The position numbers were made by a program, and so were the translations under genes. Of a stretch of 45,819 nucleotides of DNA, positions 32,278 through 42,200 are shown in pieces (position 1 is the first letter of the stretch; each line of letters begins with the position of its first letter). A model generated the notes under the pieces. The model saw only the letters and a program-made list of their open reading frames with translations. It was not told the DNA's origin and ran no database searches. This stretch comes from Chamaesiphon sp. 341R_metabat_111 (GTDB lineage: Bacteria > Cyanobacteriota > Cyanobacteriia > Cyanobacteriales > Chamaesiphonaceae). Location: the NCBI GenBank assembly GCA_025351825.1, contig JANXVE010000124.1, forward strand, positions 1-45,819, given 5' to 3'.

Positions 32278-32934
32278 TTAAACAAAATACTCATAAATCC
32301 CGATTGCCATAATTAAACCAGATGATAGTAATCCAGCCCAAAGTTCATTCATGTGGGTAGCAAATTTTTTACCTAAAGTAGTACCAAACGAAATAGCTAA
32401 GACTGCTAAAATGAAAGTCGTAACCGTAGTTAGAAGCGGATTCAGCCCAGAGATACCGCCACCAATCCCACCACCAATATTATTAATCGTCAAGCTAAAT
32501 GCCAGGGGAATAGATTGTCTGGCACCGATCGATCCAGATCGACTGCCGATCTTAGTTGGGGACTTGTTAAGGTAGTTTAAATTATCTATATCTTCAGATA
32601 TATGGACATCGATAGGGTCGATATTTCGACGACCGTATTTAGCTCTTTTGCGGCGATCTCGCTCATGTTCGAGCGTTTGCCACAGACCAAAGATGCCGAT
32701 CGCAATCAGTACGCCACTACCAAGCATAGTAGCAGTAGATTTAGATAAATATCCACTAATCATTTCACCAACTGACATCGATAGAAATGTGCCCAAACTA
32801 GAAACGATCGCGATCGTGAGATTGGCACCAGTTGTAATTTTAACTTGCTTGATTCCATACGCTACTGCCACCGCCAAACTATCAGTATTAGAAGATATAG
32901 AAATTAGAGCGATGGAAAGAATATGCAGGCTCAT
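32278..32934 (-). CDS. MntP/YtaF-like manganese efflux family membrane protein
   Basis: Six-helix membrane protein of 218 residues. It consists of two repeated halves separated by a charged cytoplasmic insert (about 88-135; HERDRRKRAKYGRRN). The half-repeats begin SNTDSLAVAVAYGIKQ and SLTINNIGGGIGGGISG. Those positions hold the N/D and Gly residues of MntP- and YtaF-type proteins. MntP exports Mn2+, whereas YtaF is a poorly understood relative; this protein is nearer the YtaF pattern. It starts 10 bp after the stop of the KimA-like gene, so the two are probably one transcript. Confidence 0.75.
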   Translation of the reverse strand: MSLHILSIALISISSNTDSLAVAVAYGIKQVKITTGANLTIAIVSSLGTFLSMSVGEMISGYLSKSTATMLGSGVLIAIGIFGLWQTLEHERDRRKRAKYGRRNIDPIDVHISEDIDNLNYLNKSPTKIGSRSGSIGARQSIPLAFSLTINNIGGGIGGGISGLNPLLTTVTTFILAVLAISFGTTLGKKFATHMNELWAGLLSSGLIMAIGIYEYFV

Positions 32935-32944
32935 TAATTACTTT

Positions 32945-34819
32945 TTATAGATAATATCGCACCGTAGTAATGATGCGACTATGATTATTATATAGTGCTG
33001 CCTTGATAAAATAAGTAGTTTGATTGTGGAGAATATTTTCCCACCAATGTTTGGGGACAAAAGAGGGAATCACAATCGTGGTAAAAGCAGTAGGATATCT
33101 CATTTCATATCGATCGACATAATCGATCAGTGGTGCGATTACCGATCGATAAGGCGAGTCCAAAATCACTAGGGAAATATCCCCTTCAAATTCCTGCCAC
33201 TGCTGTTGGAGTAGATCTCGATCGGTTGAGCCAGTATCGATATGCACGGCAATAACTTCATCAGCAACGGTACGGGCATATTCTAAGGCTTCGATCGTCC
33301 CGCGATGAATTTGTCCGACTAAGACGATCGCGGGATGGGTGACATCATCTAGCATTACCTGAGGTTTAGACGCTCTCGTGGGGACTTGCACTCCAGCTAA
33401 ACTCAGTCTGGTTGCCACATAGCGATAGTGACGATGGATTGAGGCAAATAGGTAGACGACGATCGGAATGGCGATCGCAATTACCCACGCTCCACCCGAA
33501 AATTTCGTCACCAAAATTGTCGCTAATACTAAAAAAGTAGCAAATGAACCGACACCATTGATCGCCGCGCTAATCTGCCAACCGCGCGATCTTTCGATCT
33601 GCCAATGCCGCACCATTCCTAATTGAGAGAGCGTAAATGACGTAAATACACCCACCGCATAGAGCGGAATAATCGAGTTGACACTACCTTGCAAAATAAT
33701 CAGCGGCACAACGGATAAAATGCTCAATAACAGGATGCCATTCGAGAAAACGAGTCGATCGCCCAAATAGCTCAATTGACGCGGCATAAAGCCATCTTTA
33801 GCCAGTAAAGAAGAGAGCCGAGGAAAGTCAGAATAGCTGGTATTGGCAGCTAATACTAAAATCAATAAAGTCGAGATTTGAATAAAATAGTAGACAAAAC
33901 TATTACCAAAAACATGTCTGGCAAGAATCGATAACACTGTCTCATTATCGCTGGGCACGACGTGGTAAACCTGAGCTAGATAAGTAATCCCCAAGAACAT
34001 CACACCCAGGATCGAACCCATTGCCAGCATCACAAGCTGGGCATTTTTCCACTCTGGAGCTTTGAAAATCATCACTCCATTGGAAATTGCCTCTACCCCA
34101 GTCATCGCCGTACAACCAGCCGAGAACGCCCGTAAAATCAGAAAAATACCCAAAGATTCTTGGGCGGGGACGATCGGATAATCAGGAATAGTATGACCCA
34201 TCAAGTGGCGGACTAATCCAACTGCAACTAATCCCAATATGCTCAAAATAAAAGCATAAGTAGGTACCATAAACAGGTTGCCAGATTCTTTCAAGCCCCG
34301 AAGATTGGCGATCGTTAGCAGGATCACAAACAGGATGCACAGAGGCACGGTATAAGGCTGGAGTGAGGGCACAGCCGAAGTTAGGGCAGCAGTACCAGCG
34401 GCAATACTCACTGTTACCGTCAGGATATAGTCGATAATTAACGCCGCCGCAGCCACCAATCCAGGATAGAGTCCCAGATTCTCTTTGGCGACGGTATATG
34501 CTCCACCGCCATGCGGGTAAGCCCTGAGCGTTTGTCGATAGGAAATCGTAATAATTCCTAAGAGTAAGATAATGGCGATAGAAATTGGTAGTGACAGCAT
34601 AAAAATACCCGTACCACCTAAGATCAGTACGTGCAAAATTTCCTCAGTCGCATAAGCCACTGAAGATAAAGCATCAGATGAAAGTACCGCCAATCCCGCT
34701 GCATTACTCAGGCGTTGGTGAGCGTAAGCACTATTGGGTAAAGATTGCCCCAATAACCAATGTTTGAATTGGGTAAATCCAATCCGATTAGGATTTTTTT
34801 CCATCTTTCTGACAACCAT
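32945..34819 (-). CDS. KimA-like potassium transporter (APC superfamily)
   Basis: Membrane protein of 624 residues. An N-terminal cytosolic start leads into LSSDALSSVAYATEEIL, the signature of the KimA/YdaO-type APC family, then about 12 helices (SYRQTLRAYPHGGGAYTVAK, AANTSYSDFPRLSSLLAKDG). The last ~120 residues form a soluble USP-like domain (PAIVLVGQIHRGTIEALEYA). KimA imports K+ with H+ and in other bacteria is controlled by c-di-AMP. A second ATG (34804) could be the start. The next gene downstream is the MntP-like exporter, which pairs potassium uptake with a divalent-cation exporter. Confidence 0.85.
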   Translation of the reverse strand: MVVRKMEKNPNRIGFTQFKHWLLGQSLPNSAYAHQRLSNAAGLAVLSSDALSSVAYATEEILHVLILGGTGIFMLSLPISIAIILLLGIITISYRQTLRAYPHGGGAYTVAKENLGLYPGLVAAAALIIDYILTVTVSIAAGTAALTSAVPSLQPYTVPLCILFVILLTIANLRGLKESGNLFMVPTYAFILSILGLVAVGLVRHLMGHTIPDYPIVPAQESLGIFLILRAFSAGCTAMTGVEAISNGVMIFKAPEWKNAQLVMLAMGSILGVMFLGITYLAQVYHVVPSDNETVLSILARHVFGNSFVYYFIQISTLLILVLAANTSYSDFPRLSSLLAKDGFMPRQLSYLGDRLVFSNGILLLSILSVVPLIILQGSVNSIIPLYAVGVFTSFTLSQLGMVRHWQIERSRGWQISAAINGVGSFATFLVLATILVTKFSGGAWVIAIAIPIVVYLFASIHRHYRYVATRLSLAGVQVPTRASKPQVMLDDVTHPAIVLVGQIHRGTIEALEYARTVADEVIAVHIDTGSTDRDLLQQQWQEFEGDISLVILDSPYRSVIAPLIDYVDRYEMRYPTAFTTIVIPSFVPKHWWENILHNQTTYFIKAALYNNHSRIITTVRYYL

Positions 34820-34889
34820 AATTAAATAAGATCGATCTTCGCTAACTGACAGTTTCCTGAAAGATGCATGATTTAGACAATTGAAATAG

Positions 34890-35282
34890 TTAACACCGCA
34901 GCAAACTGCCTGGTTTAGTCACGTTATATTCTCCGTGGGAGATGACTTGTTTGGGTTGGAGAGTGCCATCTCGATCGATACACAACATCCGATAATTTCT
35001 GGTGATTGGAATACTGATGACTAATCGATCGTGACAAAGCCTTTTACCTTTAAAAATTCGATAATCCGAACAACCCTGTAACCTATTAATAATATTTCTA
35101 GCTTTTAATACCACGTAATTTGGCAAGCGATCGAGATCGATTGGATCGAGATCGAAACTATTACGCCAATTCTGTTTTTTAGCCCTTTGCACGCGATCTT
35201 GAGTTTCTAGTTGAAGGCAGCAATGACATATCTGTCCGAATCCTTTATGACCACATTGAAATGTTTTTTTGTGTCCGCTCAT
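34890..35282 (-). CDS. Zinc-binding protein, DUF7682-like
   Basis: Protein of 130 residues starting at ATG 35282 (MSGHKKTFQCGHKGFG); the longer upstream frame overlaps the LCP gene. The N-terminus has a Cys/His cluster (C-GHKGFGQICHCC) fit for one zinc ion. The rest reads SFDLDPIDLDRLPNYVVLKA, RIFKGKRLCHDRLVISIPIT and RNYRMLCIDRDG. This is a conserved cyanobacterial family of unknown function. The KRL-HDR-VISIP-RNYRML order recalls the core strands of RelE/ParE-like toxins, but catalytic residues cannot be assigned. It lies between the LCP and KimA-like genes. Confidence 0.7.
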   Translation of the reverse strand: MSGHKKTFQCGHKGFGQICHCCLQLETQDRVQRAKKQNWRNSFDLDPIDLDRLPNYVVLKARNIINRLQGCSDYRIFKGKRLCHDRLVISIPITRNYRMLCIDRDGTLQPKQVISHGEYNVTKPGSLLRC

Positions 35283-35319
35283 AGAATAGCCCTGTTCGAT
35301 ATCTACATTGAAAGAACAT

Positions 35320-36675
35320 TTATTTGTTGTTGTGCTGCTGAAATTGCGCCCAATCCTGACCGACTTTAATTGTAATATCAGAATAAAGATTGCCAGTCGT
35401 ACTAATTTCTGCTTTACCCACACCCAGACTATTAGCGACATCCTGACTAGTTCCCAGCTCGCCTTTTTGAGCGATGATTTGGGTAGTTTCCAGATTTTCT
35501 TTAATAACCTTCGGGTCTTTATCTAACTGAACATTTTCATAGCCAGCTTTCCTCAATTTGGCAATTAAACGTTTGGTTGCATCTGGATAGTAGCCAGTAT
35601 CCTGGACTCTAATATATATATTTTTTGCAGATTTAATTGGACTTTGAACTTCGCCGCGATCGAAGTATTTCGCCATCATATTCCCAATCCCAGTTGAATC
35701 TGGCAACCAGTAACTAACTCCATGTTTACCATCACCGTTATAGTCACCAGGCATCAATAACGTTTGGATCCGATCTTTATCAGTACCATTATTGAAAGTA
35801 AATCCACCGATCGCCACCATTTCCTCTACAGTCAGATTAGTATCGACACTATCCTTGACGATCGACATTAGCTGAGGAATTTTGGATACAGTTGACGGAT
35901 CGCTCCACTGTGCTAGCATCGATCGCATTACCATTTGCTGGCGTTGCATTCTGCCTACATCCCCATTAGCATCATGACGATATCGGAGAAAATTCAGCAG
36001 TTTGTGTCCGTCAAAATGTTGTTTCCCTGCTTTTAGGTTTACATAAAAATGCTGAGAATCATCCTGATATTTAATGTCCTTGGGTACAGTTACATCCAGT
36101 CCATTGAGCGCGTCAATTATTTTTTCTAAACCAAAATTATTTAGCCTAATATATCGATCGATCTGGACTCCATTGAGCGTATTGCTAACTACCTTGGCAG
36201 CTTCAGCAATGCCGCCTTCATGGTCGATCGCATTGATTTTCTCGGATTTCCCATTTACCTCTACTTTAGTATCGCGAGGAATACCAAACACAATAACCTT
36301 ATTAGTGCTAGGATCGAATCGAAGCAACATCATCGTATCCGACAGCCCATCTAGAGTATTTATTTCAGCATCATAACCCGTTTTCTTACGTGCTTTACCA
36401 TCGCTATTCTTAATGTCTGAAAGATTAGTTTTAATTCCCAGCAATAAAATATTTACTGGCTTGCTAATGATTGGTACTTGTAAAATATTGCGAGAAAAAG
36501 ATTCATCTTGCCGAAAGGCGGCGGCATCTGTCGCACTCAGTTCTTGTTTGAGCAAGGGTGTATTCGGGAGTAAATTAGCGATTATAGCTCCACCAATTAA
36601 TGATATTATCCCAATACTGGTTAAACCTAAGTACAATTTTCGCTTGGATGATTGAGATCGGGGTTGTTGTTGCAT
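35320..36675 (-). CDS. LytR-CpsA-Psr (LCP) family protein
   Basis: Protein of 451 residues with one N-terminal transmembrane helix (YLGLTSIGIISLIGGAIIAN). The LCP domain follows: VNILLLGIKTN, LSDTMMLLRFDPS, VIVFGIPRDTKVEV, KINAIDHEGG, and LLNFLRYRHDANGDVGRMQR with the conserved basic residues. A C-terminal LytR_C-like domain (about 345-440) completes the protein. LCP enzymes transfer undecaprenyl-linked glycopolymers to peptidoglycan or other acceptors in the periplasm. This fits the UppP and PAP2 genes elsewhere in the window, though not in one operon. The start ATG is at 36675. Confidence 0.92.
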   Translation of the reverse strand: MQQQPRSQSSKRKLYLGLTSIGIISLIGGAIIANLLPNTPLLKQELSATDAAAFRQDESFSRNILQVPIISKPVNILLLGIKTNLSDIKNSDGKARKKTGYDAEINTLDGLSDTMMLLRFDPSTNKVIVFGIPRDTKVEVNGKSEKINAIDHEGGIAEAAKVVSNTLNGVQIDRYIRLNNFGLEKIIDALNGLDVTVPKDIKYQDDSQHFYVNLKAGKQHFDGHKLLNFLRYRHDANGDVGRMQRQQMVMRSMLAQWSDPSTVSKIPQLMSIVKDSVDTNLTVEEMVAIGGFTFNNGTDKDRIQTLLMPGDYNGDGKHGVSYWLPDSTGIGNMMAKYFDRGEVQSPIKSAKNIYIRVQDTGYYPDATKRLIAKLRKAGYENVQLDKDPKVIKENLETTQIIAQKGELGTSQDVANSLGVGKAEISTTGNLYSDITIKVGQDWAQFQQHNNK

Positions 36676-36790
36676 TATTGTTCGAGCCGATGATGTTGGT
36701 TTAATATTTCTCGATTGTCATGACAAGACGAACTCTATGAATGAAGATTGTAAAGAATCGATTTCCAGCCTGGAAGACTGCGCCAACGAA

Positions 36791-37264
36791 TTATCTAACG
36801 CTATACTCACTCATCCACTTAGATGTATTCTGTTGTCTGACTACCTGGGGCAATATTAATCGATCGATCGAATGAACGATCCCATTTTCAGCCAGGATAT
36901 CTGTGGCAATTACTGTCGAATCACCAATTCTGATGCCATCAGCCAGATCGACATACACTGGCGATTTGTCGATTGAGGTGAGTACGATCTCACGTTTGCC
37001 GAGCTTGCAGATCTGTAATAAATTATGGTAAGTAAAGTCGCCTGCTACAATATGATTGGCTACAATTTTAGTCAACAATGGAATATCCGCTGTTAGTTGC
37101 TGCAATTTCACACTCGATAGTTGTGTAAATGCTCGATCGGTAGGAGCAAATATGGTAAAAGGGCCATTGCTATGTAAAGTGCTAGTGAGACGGACAATTT
37201 TAATTGCCGTACAAAACATCTGAAACTCTCTAATATTAAATAAAGTATCAAGAATGCTATTCAT
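36791..37264 (-). CDS. Fasciclin (FAS1) domain protein
   Basis: Protein of 157 residues made of a single FAS1 domain. The features are NSILDTLFNIREFQMFCTAI, the H1 box GPFTIFAPTDRAFTQL, LTKIVANHIVAGDFTYHNLL, and the H2 box NGIVHSIDRLILPQ. No signal peptide is evident: the domain begins at the first residues, unlike most exported family members, so it may be cytosolic or use an unrecognised route. FAS1 domains mediate adhesion or, in some cyanobacteria, carotenoid-related or unknown functions. The upstream 224 bp to the divergent kinase contain no gene. Confidence 0.85.
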   Translation of the reverse strand: MNSILDTLFNIREFQMFCTAIKIVRLTSTLHSNGPFTIFAPTDRAFTQLSSVKLQQLTADIPLLTKIVANHIVAGDFTYHNLLQICKLGKREIVLTSIDKSPVYVDLADGIRIGDSTVIATDILAENGIVHSIDRLILPQVVRQQNTSKWMSEYSVR

Positions 37265-37488
37265 CGTGCTATACCAAAATATATGCTGACCAAATCTTCA
37301 TCGAAAATTATCTTTGGATGAATCTATAATATGTCACTGAACCTGGCTTTGAATAGGTATAATAAATGGTTGAATTGTATATTTATAGCTCCACTGTTAG
37401 CTTGACTATATTCACACTGATATATATCGATCGTTTAGAGTGTTTAGATGCTCTAGCTGCTACACTAAAATTTTGAGATTAGGCATCT

Positions 37489-38604
37489 ATGACAGCCTCT
37501 TTTGTGCAGCCTCGTTCGCGAAGTGTCAGCTTTGCCCGATCGCTCGTCTGGATCTTATGTGGACTCATCATGCTGCTGGAGATTTCATTTCCAACAGAAT
37601 ATGTGTTTGGGCATTTATACATTGCACCGCTACTACTAGCTAGTTTTCAGCTAGGTAAGACTGGGACATCGCTAGTCACCAGAATAGCGATATTCTTTAC
37701 TTTGTCAGATTTGATAATTCCGAATATTGCATCCCTTAGAGTGATGAATTTTGAGACATTACCGATTTATACACTGACAAATAGAATTAACGTAGTAGTT
37801 GTGTTGTTGCTCACAAGTTGGCTACTGCAACGCAATTTCAAGAATGCAGAAAAAATAGATCGCCAAACTGAGGAAATTGCTCACCATAAATCTGAGTTAC
37901 TCTTGCAATTAAAACTCGCTCAAATGCGAGAGGATTTTGTACATACATTGACGCACGATCTCAAAACGCCGATCTTGGGTGCGATCGAGACGATTAAATC
38001 TTTTCAAGCAGCACAATTTGGCGCAATTTGTTCTTTGCAATCTCAGGTATTAACTGAGATGTCTAAATCACAACAAAGATCGCTTCAGCTAGTGCAAATG
38101 CTTCTTGATGTCTATCGTAATGATGCTGAAGGCGTGGTGTTGCAGTTTCAATCGATCGATCTCAAGGCGATTGCCCAAGATGCGATCGATACGATCGCAA
38201 TTTTGGCACTAGAACGAGAGCTAAAATTAAATCTCAGGTGTCATAAAACGCTAGATCGACAACTTCAAATAACTGCCGATCCGCTGCAATTGAGTCGAGT
38301 ATTTAGCAACCTACTCAGTAACGCTATCTATCATTCCCCGCGTGGCAGCCAAATAGATGTCACAATTTATAGTAACGATCGTCGTTATATCGTCCAAGTC
38401 TCAGATCGCGGACGAGGGATCGATCCAGACGATCTGCCATTCCTATTCAACAGGTTTTATCAGGCTCATCAGCAGGGGCAAGGATCTGGATTGGGATTAT
38501 ATTTATCCCGCCAAATAGTTGAAGCGCATGGGGGTAAAATTTGGGCAGATAATGAGTTGCCTCAAGGTACGAAATTTTGTTTTAACTTGCCAATAGGAAT
38601 CTAA
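37489..38604 (+). CDS. Membrane sensor histidine kinase (HisKA type)
   Basis: Protein of 371 residues. Three or four hydrophobic segments lie within residues 19-112 (WILCGLIMLLEISF, LYIAPLLLASFQL, VVVVLLLTSWLL). A coiled coil (QTEEIAHHKSELLLQLKLAQ) leads to the HisKA domain with phospho-acceptor H156 (FVHTLTHDLKTPILG). The ATPase domain has LSNAIYHSPRGSQ, DRGRGIDPDD and GSGLGLYLSRQIVEAHGG. The N-terminal membrane module has no recognised ligand domain. It is followed after 3 bp by its response regulator, so the two form a single operon. Confidence 0.94.
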   Translation: MTASFVQPRSRSVSFARSLVWILCGLIMLLEISFPTEYVFGHLYIAPLLLASFQLGKTGTSLVTRIAIFFTLSDLIIPNIASLRVMNFETLPIYTLTNRINVVVVLLLTSWLLQRNFKNAEKIDRQTEEIAHHKSELLLQLKLAQMREDFVHTLTHDLKTPILGAIETIKSFQAAQFGAICSLQSQVLTEMSKSQQRSLQLVQMLLDVYRNDAEGVVLQFQSIDLKAIAQDAIDTIAILALERELKLNLRCHKTLDRQLQITADPLQLSRVFSNLLSNAIYHSPRGSQIDVTIYSNDRRYIVQVSDRGRGIDPDDLPFLFNRFYQAHQQGQGSGLGLYLSRQIVEAHGGKIWADNELPQGTKFCFNLPIGI

Positions 38605-38607
38605 CTA

Positions 38608-39270
38608 ATGTCCGATTTATTGAAGCTATTACTAGTAGAAGATGATGTCCTATTTCGACTCGGATTAGCTACCTGTCTTCAGCGAGAGCCAAGTATCGAA
38701 CTAGTAGTAGAAGCACCCGATGGCGAAAGTGCGTTAAGTTTAGTCCAAAAACAAATTTTTGATGTAGTCATTCTCGATTTAGGTTTACCTGGATGGGGTG
38801 GGATTGAAACTTGTCGTCAGCTTCAGCAACTTTATCCTGAATTACCCGTATTAATTTTAACTTCTCATCCAGATAAGCATCTGGTTTTAAAATTGATGGA
38901 ATCAGGTGCTAAAGGCTATTGCCTCAAAGGTATCGATCCTGAAAAGTTAGTTTTAGCAATTCGATCGATTGCGATGGGAGCAACTTGGTGGGATGGTAAT
39001 GTCAGCGATCGGATTTACACGGCAATTCACCCCAGAGAGCAGTCGTCTGGGTTGGCTAATGAGTTTCAATTGACAAAGCGAGAATTAGAAGTTTTAACCT
39101 TAATTTCACGAGGTAAAACCAATCAGCAGATTGCCGAAACTCTGTTTATTACTGCTGGCACCGCCCGCGTTCACGTTCATGCTATTTTACAAAAATTAGA
39201 TGTCAGCGATCGAACTCAAGCGGCAATTATCGCGTTGCAACAAAATTTGATTGCCGAAACCGATCGCTAA
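38608..39270 (+). CDS. NarL/FixJ-family response regulator
   Basis: Regulator of 220 residues: a receiver domain (E11/D12/D13, phospho-acceptor D57 in VVILDLGLPG, T85, K107) and a LuxR-type HTH near 152-207 (FQLTKRELEVLTLISRGKTN, then TAGTARVHVHAILQKLDV). Pairing with an EnvZ-like HisKA kinase rather than a HisKA_3 kinase is less usual for this DNA-binding class. It converges on the RND permease gene with 3 bp between stop codons; no terminator is visible between them. The genes it controls are unknown. Confidence 0.94.
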   Translation: MSDLLKLLLVEDDVLFRLGLATCLQREPSIELVVEAPDGESALSLVQKQIFDVVILDLGLPGWGGIETCRQLQQLYPELPVLILTSHPDKHLVLKLMESGAKGYCLKGIDPEKLVLAIRSIAMGATWWDGNVSDRIYTAIHPREQSSGLANEFQLTKRELEVLTLISRGKTNQQIAETLFITAGTARVHVHAILQKLDVSDRTQAAIIALQQNLIAETDR

Positions 39271-39273
39271 AAA

Positions 39274-42200
39274 TCAAATATGTTTATTAGAAACTTGTTT
39301 TGACTTTCTGTTGGCGAGATACTGGCGGAAAGATTCTAGATAGATGTAGAAAACTGGCGTGAGATAAAGCGTCAAAATTTGGGAAAAGAACAGACCGCCG
39401 ACGATCGCAATCCCTAACGGTCGCCGCGCTTCTGAGCCAGAACCAGCCCCAAGTGCGATCGGAATTGTGCCAATTAATGCCGCCATCGTCGTCATCATAA
39501 TCGGTCGAAACCGCACTAAACAGGCTTCATAAATTGCCTGTTGAGGGAGAATATTCGCGACGTGACGTTGACGTTCGATAGCAAAATCTACCAGCATAAT
39601 CCCATTTTTCTTAACGATGCCGATTAACAAGATAATGCCGATAAAGGAGTAGAGATTTAGCTCTACTCCAAACACTAGTAAAGTTAATAACGCCCCGAAA
39701 CCAGCCGAAGGTAAGCCAGAAAGAATCGTAATCGGATGGATAAAATCTTCGTAGAGAATCCCTAGAATTAGATAAATTACCACGATCGAAACTACCAATA
39801 GCCCGCCCAGACTAGTAAATGAATCATTGAAGGCTTGAGCGGCTCCCTGAAAGCTAGCCGTAACAGTACTGGGAAGCACCTCAGCGGCAGCTTTGTTGAT
39901 TAATTGGGTCGCATCACTCAAAGACACTCCAGGGAGAGTATCGAAGGAAATCGTCGCAGAAGGCAGTCCTGATAAGTGATTGACGGTGAGGGGGCCGATG
40001 CCCTGTGTAATAGTTGCCACCGAGCTGAGTGGCAGCACCACTCCAGTATTTGACGCTTGTGTAGTAGTCGATGCCTGGGGGTTGGTTGCTGTCTGTGTGG
40101 CAGTAGAGGCTGGTCGAGAACTCCGCACATAGAGCGACGACAAAGCACTCGGATCGCGTTGATATTCTGGTTTGAGTTCCATCACGACCGGATATTGATT
40201 GTTTGTCCCGTAGATCGTCGAAACCTGACCGGAACCATAAGCATCGCCCAGGGTGCGCTGGATCTGAGCGACGCTGACTCCCAACAGAGCGGCCTTGTCA
40301 TGGTCAACCGCGACATTGATTTGTGGGGTAGCGAGCTGGAGGTCGCTATCGACACCACGCAAGCCAGGGATGGCTTGAACTCGCTCTAACAGAATCGGCA
40401 TATATTTCCGCAGTTCGGCGAGATCCAAACTCTGAACCGTAAGCTGGTACTGAGAATTAGTTTGTTGACCGCCAAGGGGAATGGCTGGCGGCGATCTCAA
40501 AAATGCTTGAATTCCTGGAACGCCGCGCAGTTTTGGACTTAATGCTTTGATAATCTCTTCGGAATTGAGTTTCCGCTGGTCGCGGGGTTTGAGCCGAATC
40601 GTAATCCGTCCACTATTAGCCGAACCATTTGGGCCACCAGATCCAACTGTCGAATTGATTGCCGCAATATTTGGATCTTTTCTGAGAATCCGCACGATCT
40701 GCTGCTGGTGTTTGAGCATATTATCAAACGAGATATCCTGAGCGGCTTTGGTGTTGCCCGTAATTTGTCCGGTATCTTCGTAAGGAATCAAACCTTTGGA
40801 GACGAGGGTGAATAGATAACCAGTACCGAGCAGAATCATTAGCGAGACAACGATCGTCAGACTGCGATATTTTAATACTGGTCTGAGCGTCCAGGCATAA
40901 CCACGCTGGAGCAAATCGAAACTCTGTTCGAGGAACCGATAGAGTAAATTTGGTTTGGTTGGTGCGGCGGAAAGAAAGCGACTACAGAGCATCGGCGTGA
41001 GGCTCAAAGAGACAAATCCCGATATCAAAATAGCGACTGAGATCGTAATGGCGAATTCATGAAATAGCTTGCCAATTAAGCCACCCATAAACATAATCGG
41101 GATAAATACCGCTACTAAAGAAAGCGTCATTGAAAGAATCGTAAAACCGATCTCACGAGAGCCTTTATAAGCTGCCGTCATCGCGTCTTCACCCATTTCC
41201 TGGTGACGGGTAATATTTTCTAATACCACGATCGCATCATCGACGACAAATCCAACAGATAGAGTCAGAGCCATCAAGGATAAGTTATCCAGGGAATAGC
41301 CCAAAACATACATCGCCGCAAAGGTACCGATAATGGCGACGGGAATTGCCAAGCTGGGAATGATGGTCGCAGTGACGTTACGCAAAAATAGAAAGATGAC
41401 CAAAACTACCAAACAAATCGATAAAACCAGCGTAAATTTGACATCATCTACCGACGATCGAATCGATAGAGACCTGTCGTAAAAGATCCCCATCTGAATT
41501 GATTGTGGTACCTGCGCCCGTAAATTGGGCATCATCGCCTTAATCGCATCCACAATTTGGACGGTATTAGCTCCTGGTTGGGGTTGTACAGCCAGCACGA
41601 TCGCTTTTTTATTAGTTACTTTATCGTCGCTATAACGGTTGGTAATTTTATTATTCTGGACATCATCTAATACCGTCCCTAAATCCTGAAGTTTAACCGC
41701 CGCACCGTTCTTGTAGATGACAGTTAGCGATCGATACCCATCAGCATTACTGAGTTGACCGTTAGCTTGAATCAAATAACTTTTATGGTCGCCAGACAGA
41801 CTCCCCGTAGGTAAATTAACATTACCTGCTGCGATCGCCGATCGCACATCATCGATCCCAATCCCCTTACTCGCCAAAGCTTTGGGATCGAGTTGCACCC
41901 GCACAGCATACTGCTTTTGACCGAAAATCGATACCTGCGCCACGCCAGAAATCGACGAAATCGGCTGGGAAATGGTGACTTCAGCATAATCATCAACAGT
42001 AGAAATCGGCGTGGTATCAGAGTAAAGATAGAGATACAAAATCGGCGCGACAGACGGATTAACCTTGCGATAAGTCGGGGGTTTGGGCATCCCCGTCGGC
42101 AGTTGTCCAGCCGCCGCAGAGATGGCAGCCTGGACATCTTTGGCGGCTTCATCCACCCGACGGCTAAAGTCAAATTGCAGGGAAATACTGGTGCTACCTG

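Noticed and set aside
34890-35441. Longer 183-codon start for the zinc-binding protein
   Set aside because: It would overlap the LCP gene by 122 bp and adds sequence unlike the family; the Met at 35282 begins directly before the Cys/His cluster.
36795-36801. ATCTAAC at the end of the fasciclin gene as an attC box
   Set aside because: The facing arm is missing and the surrounding sequence does not fold like the two accepted sites.
37501-37530. CGTTCGCGAAGTGTC near the kinase start as a copy of the dispersed palindrome
   Set aside because: Only a short partial resemblance to the repeat at 27615-27646 and no inverted repeat; likely ordinary coding sequence.
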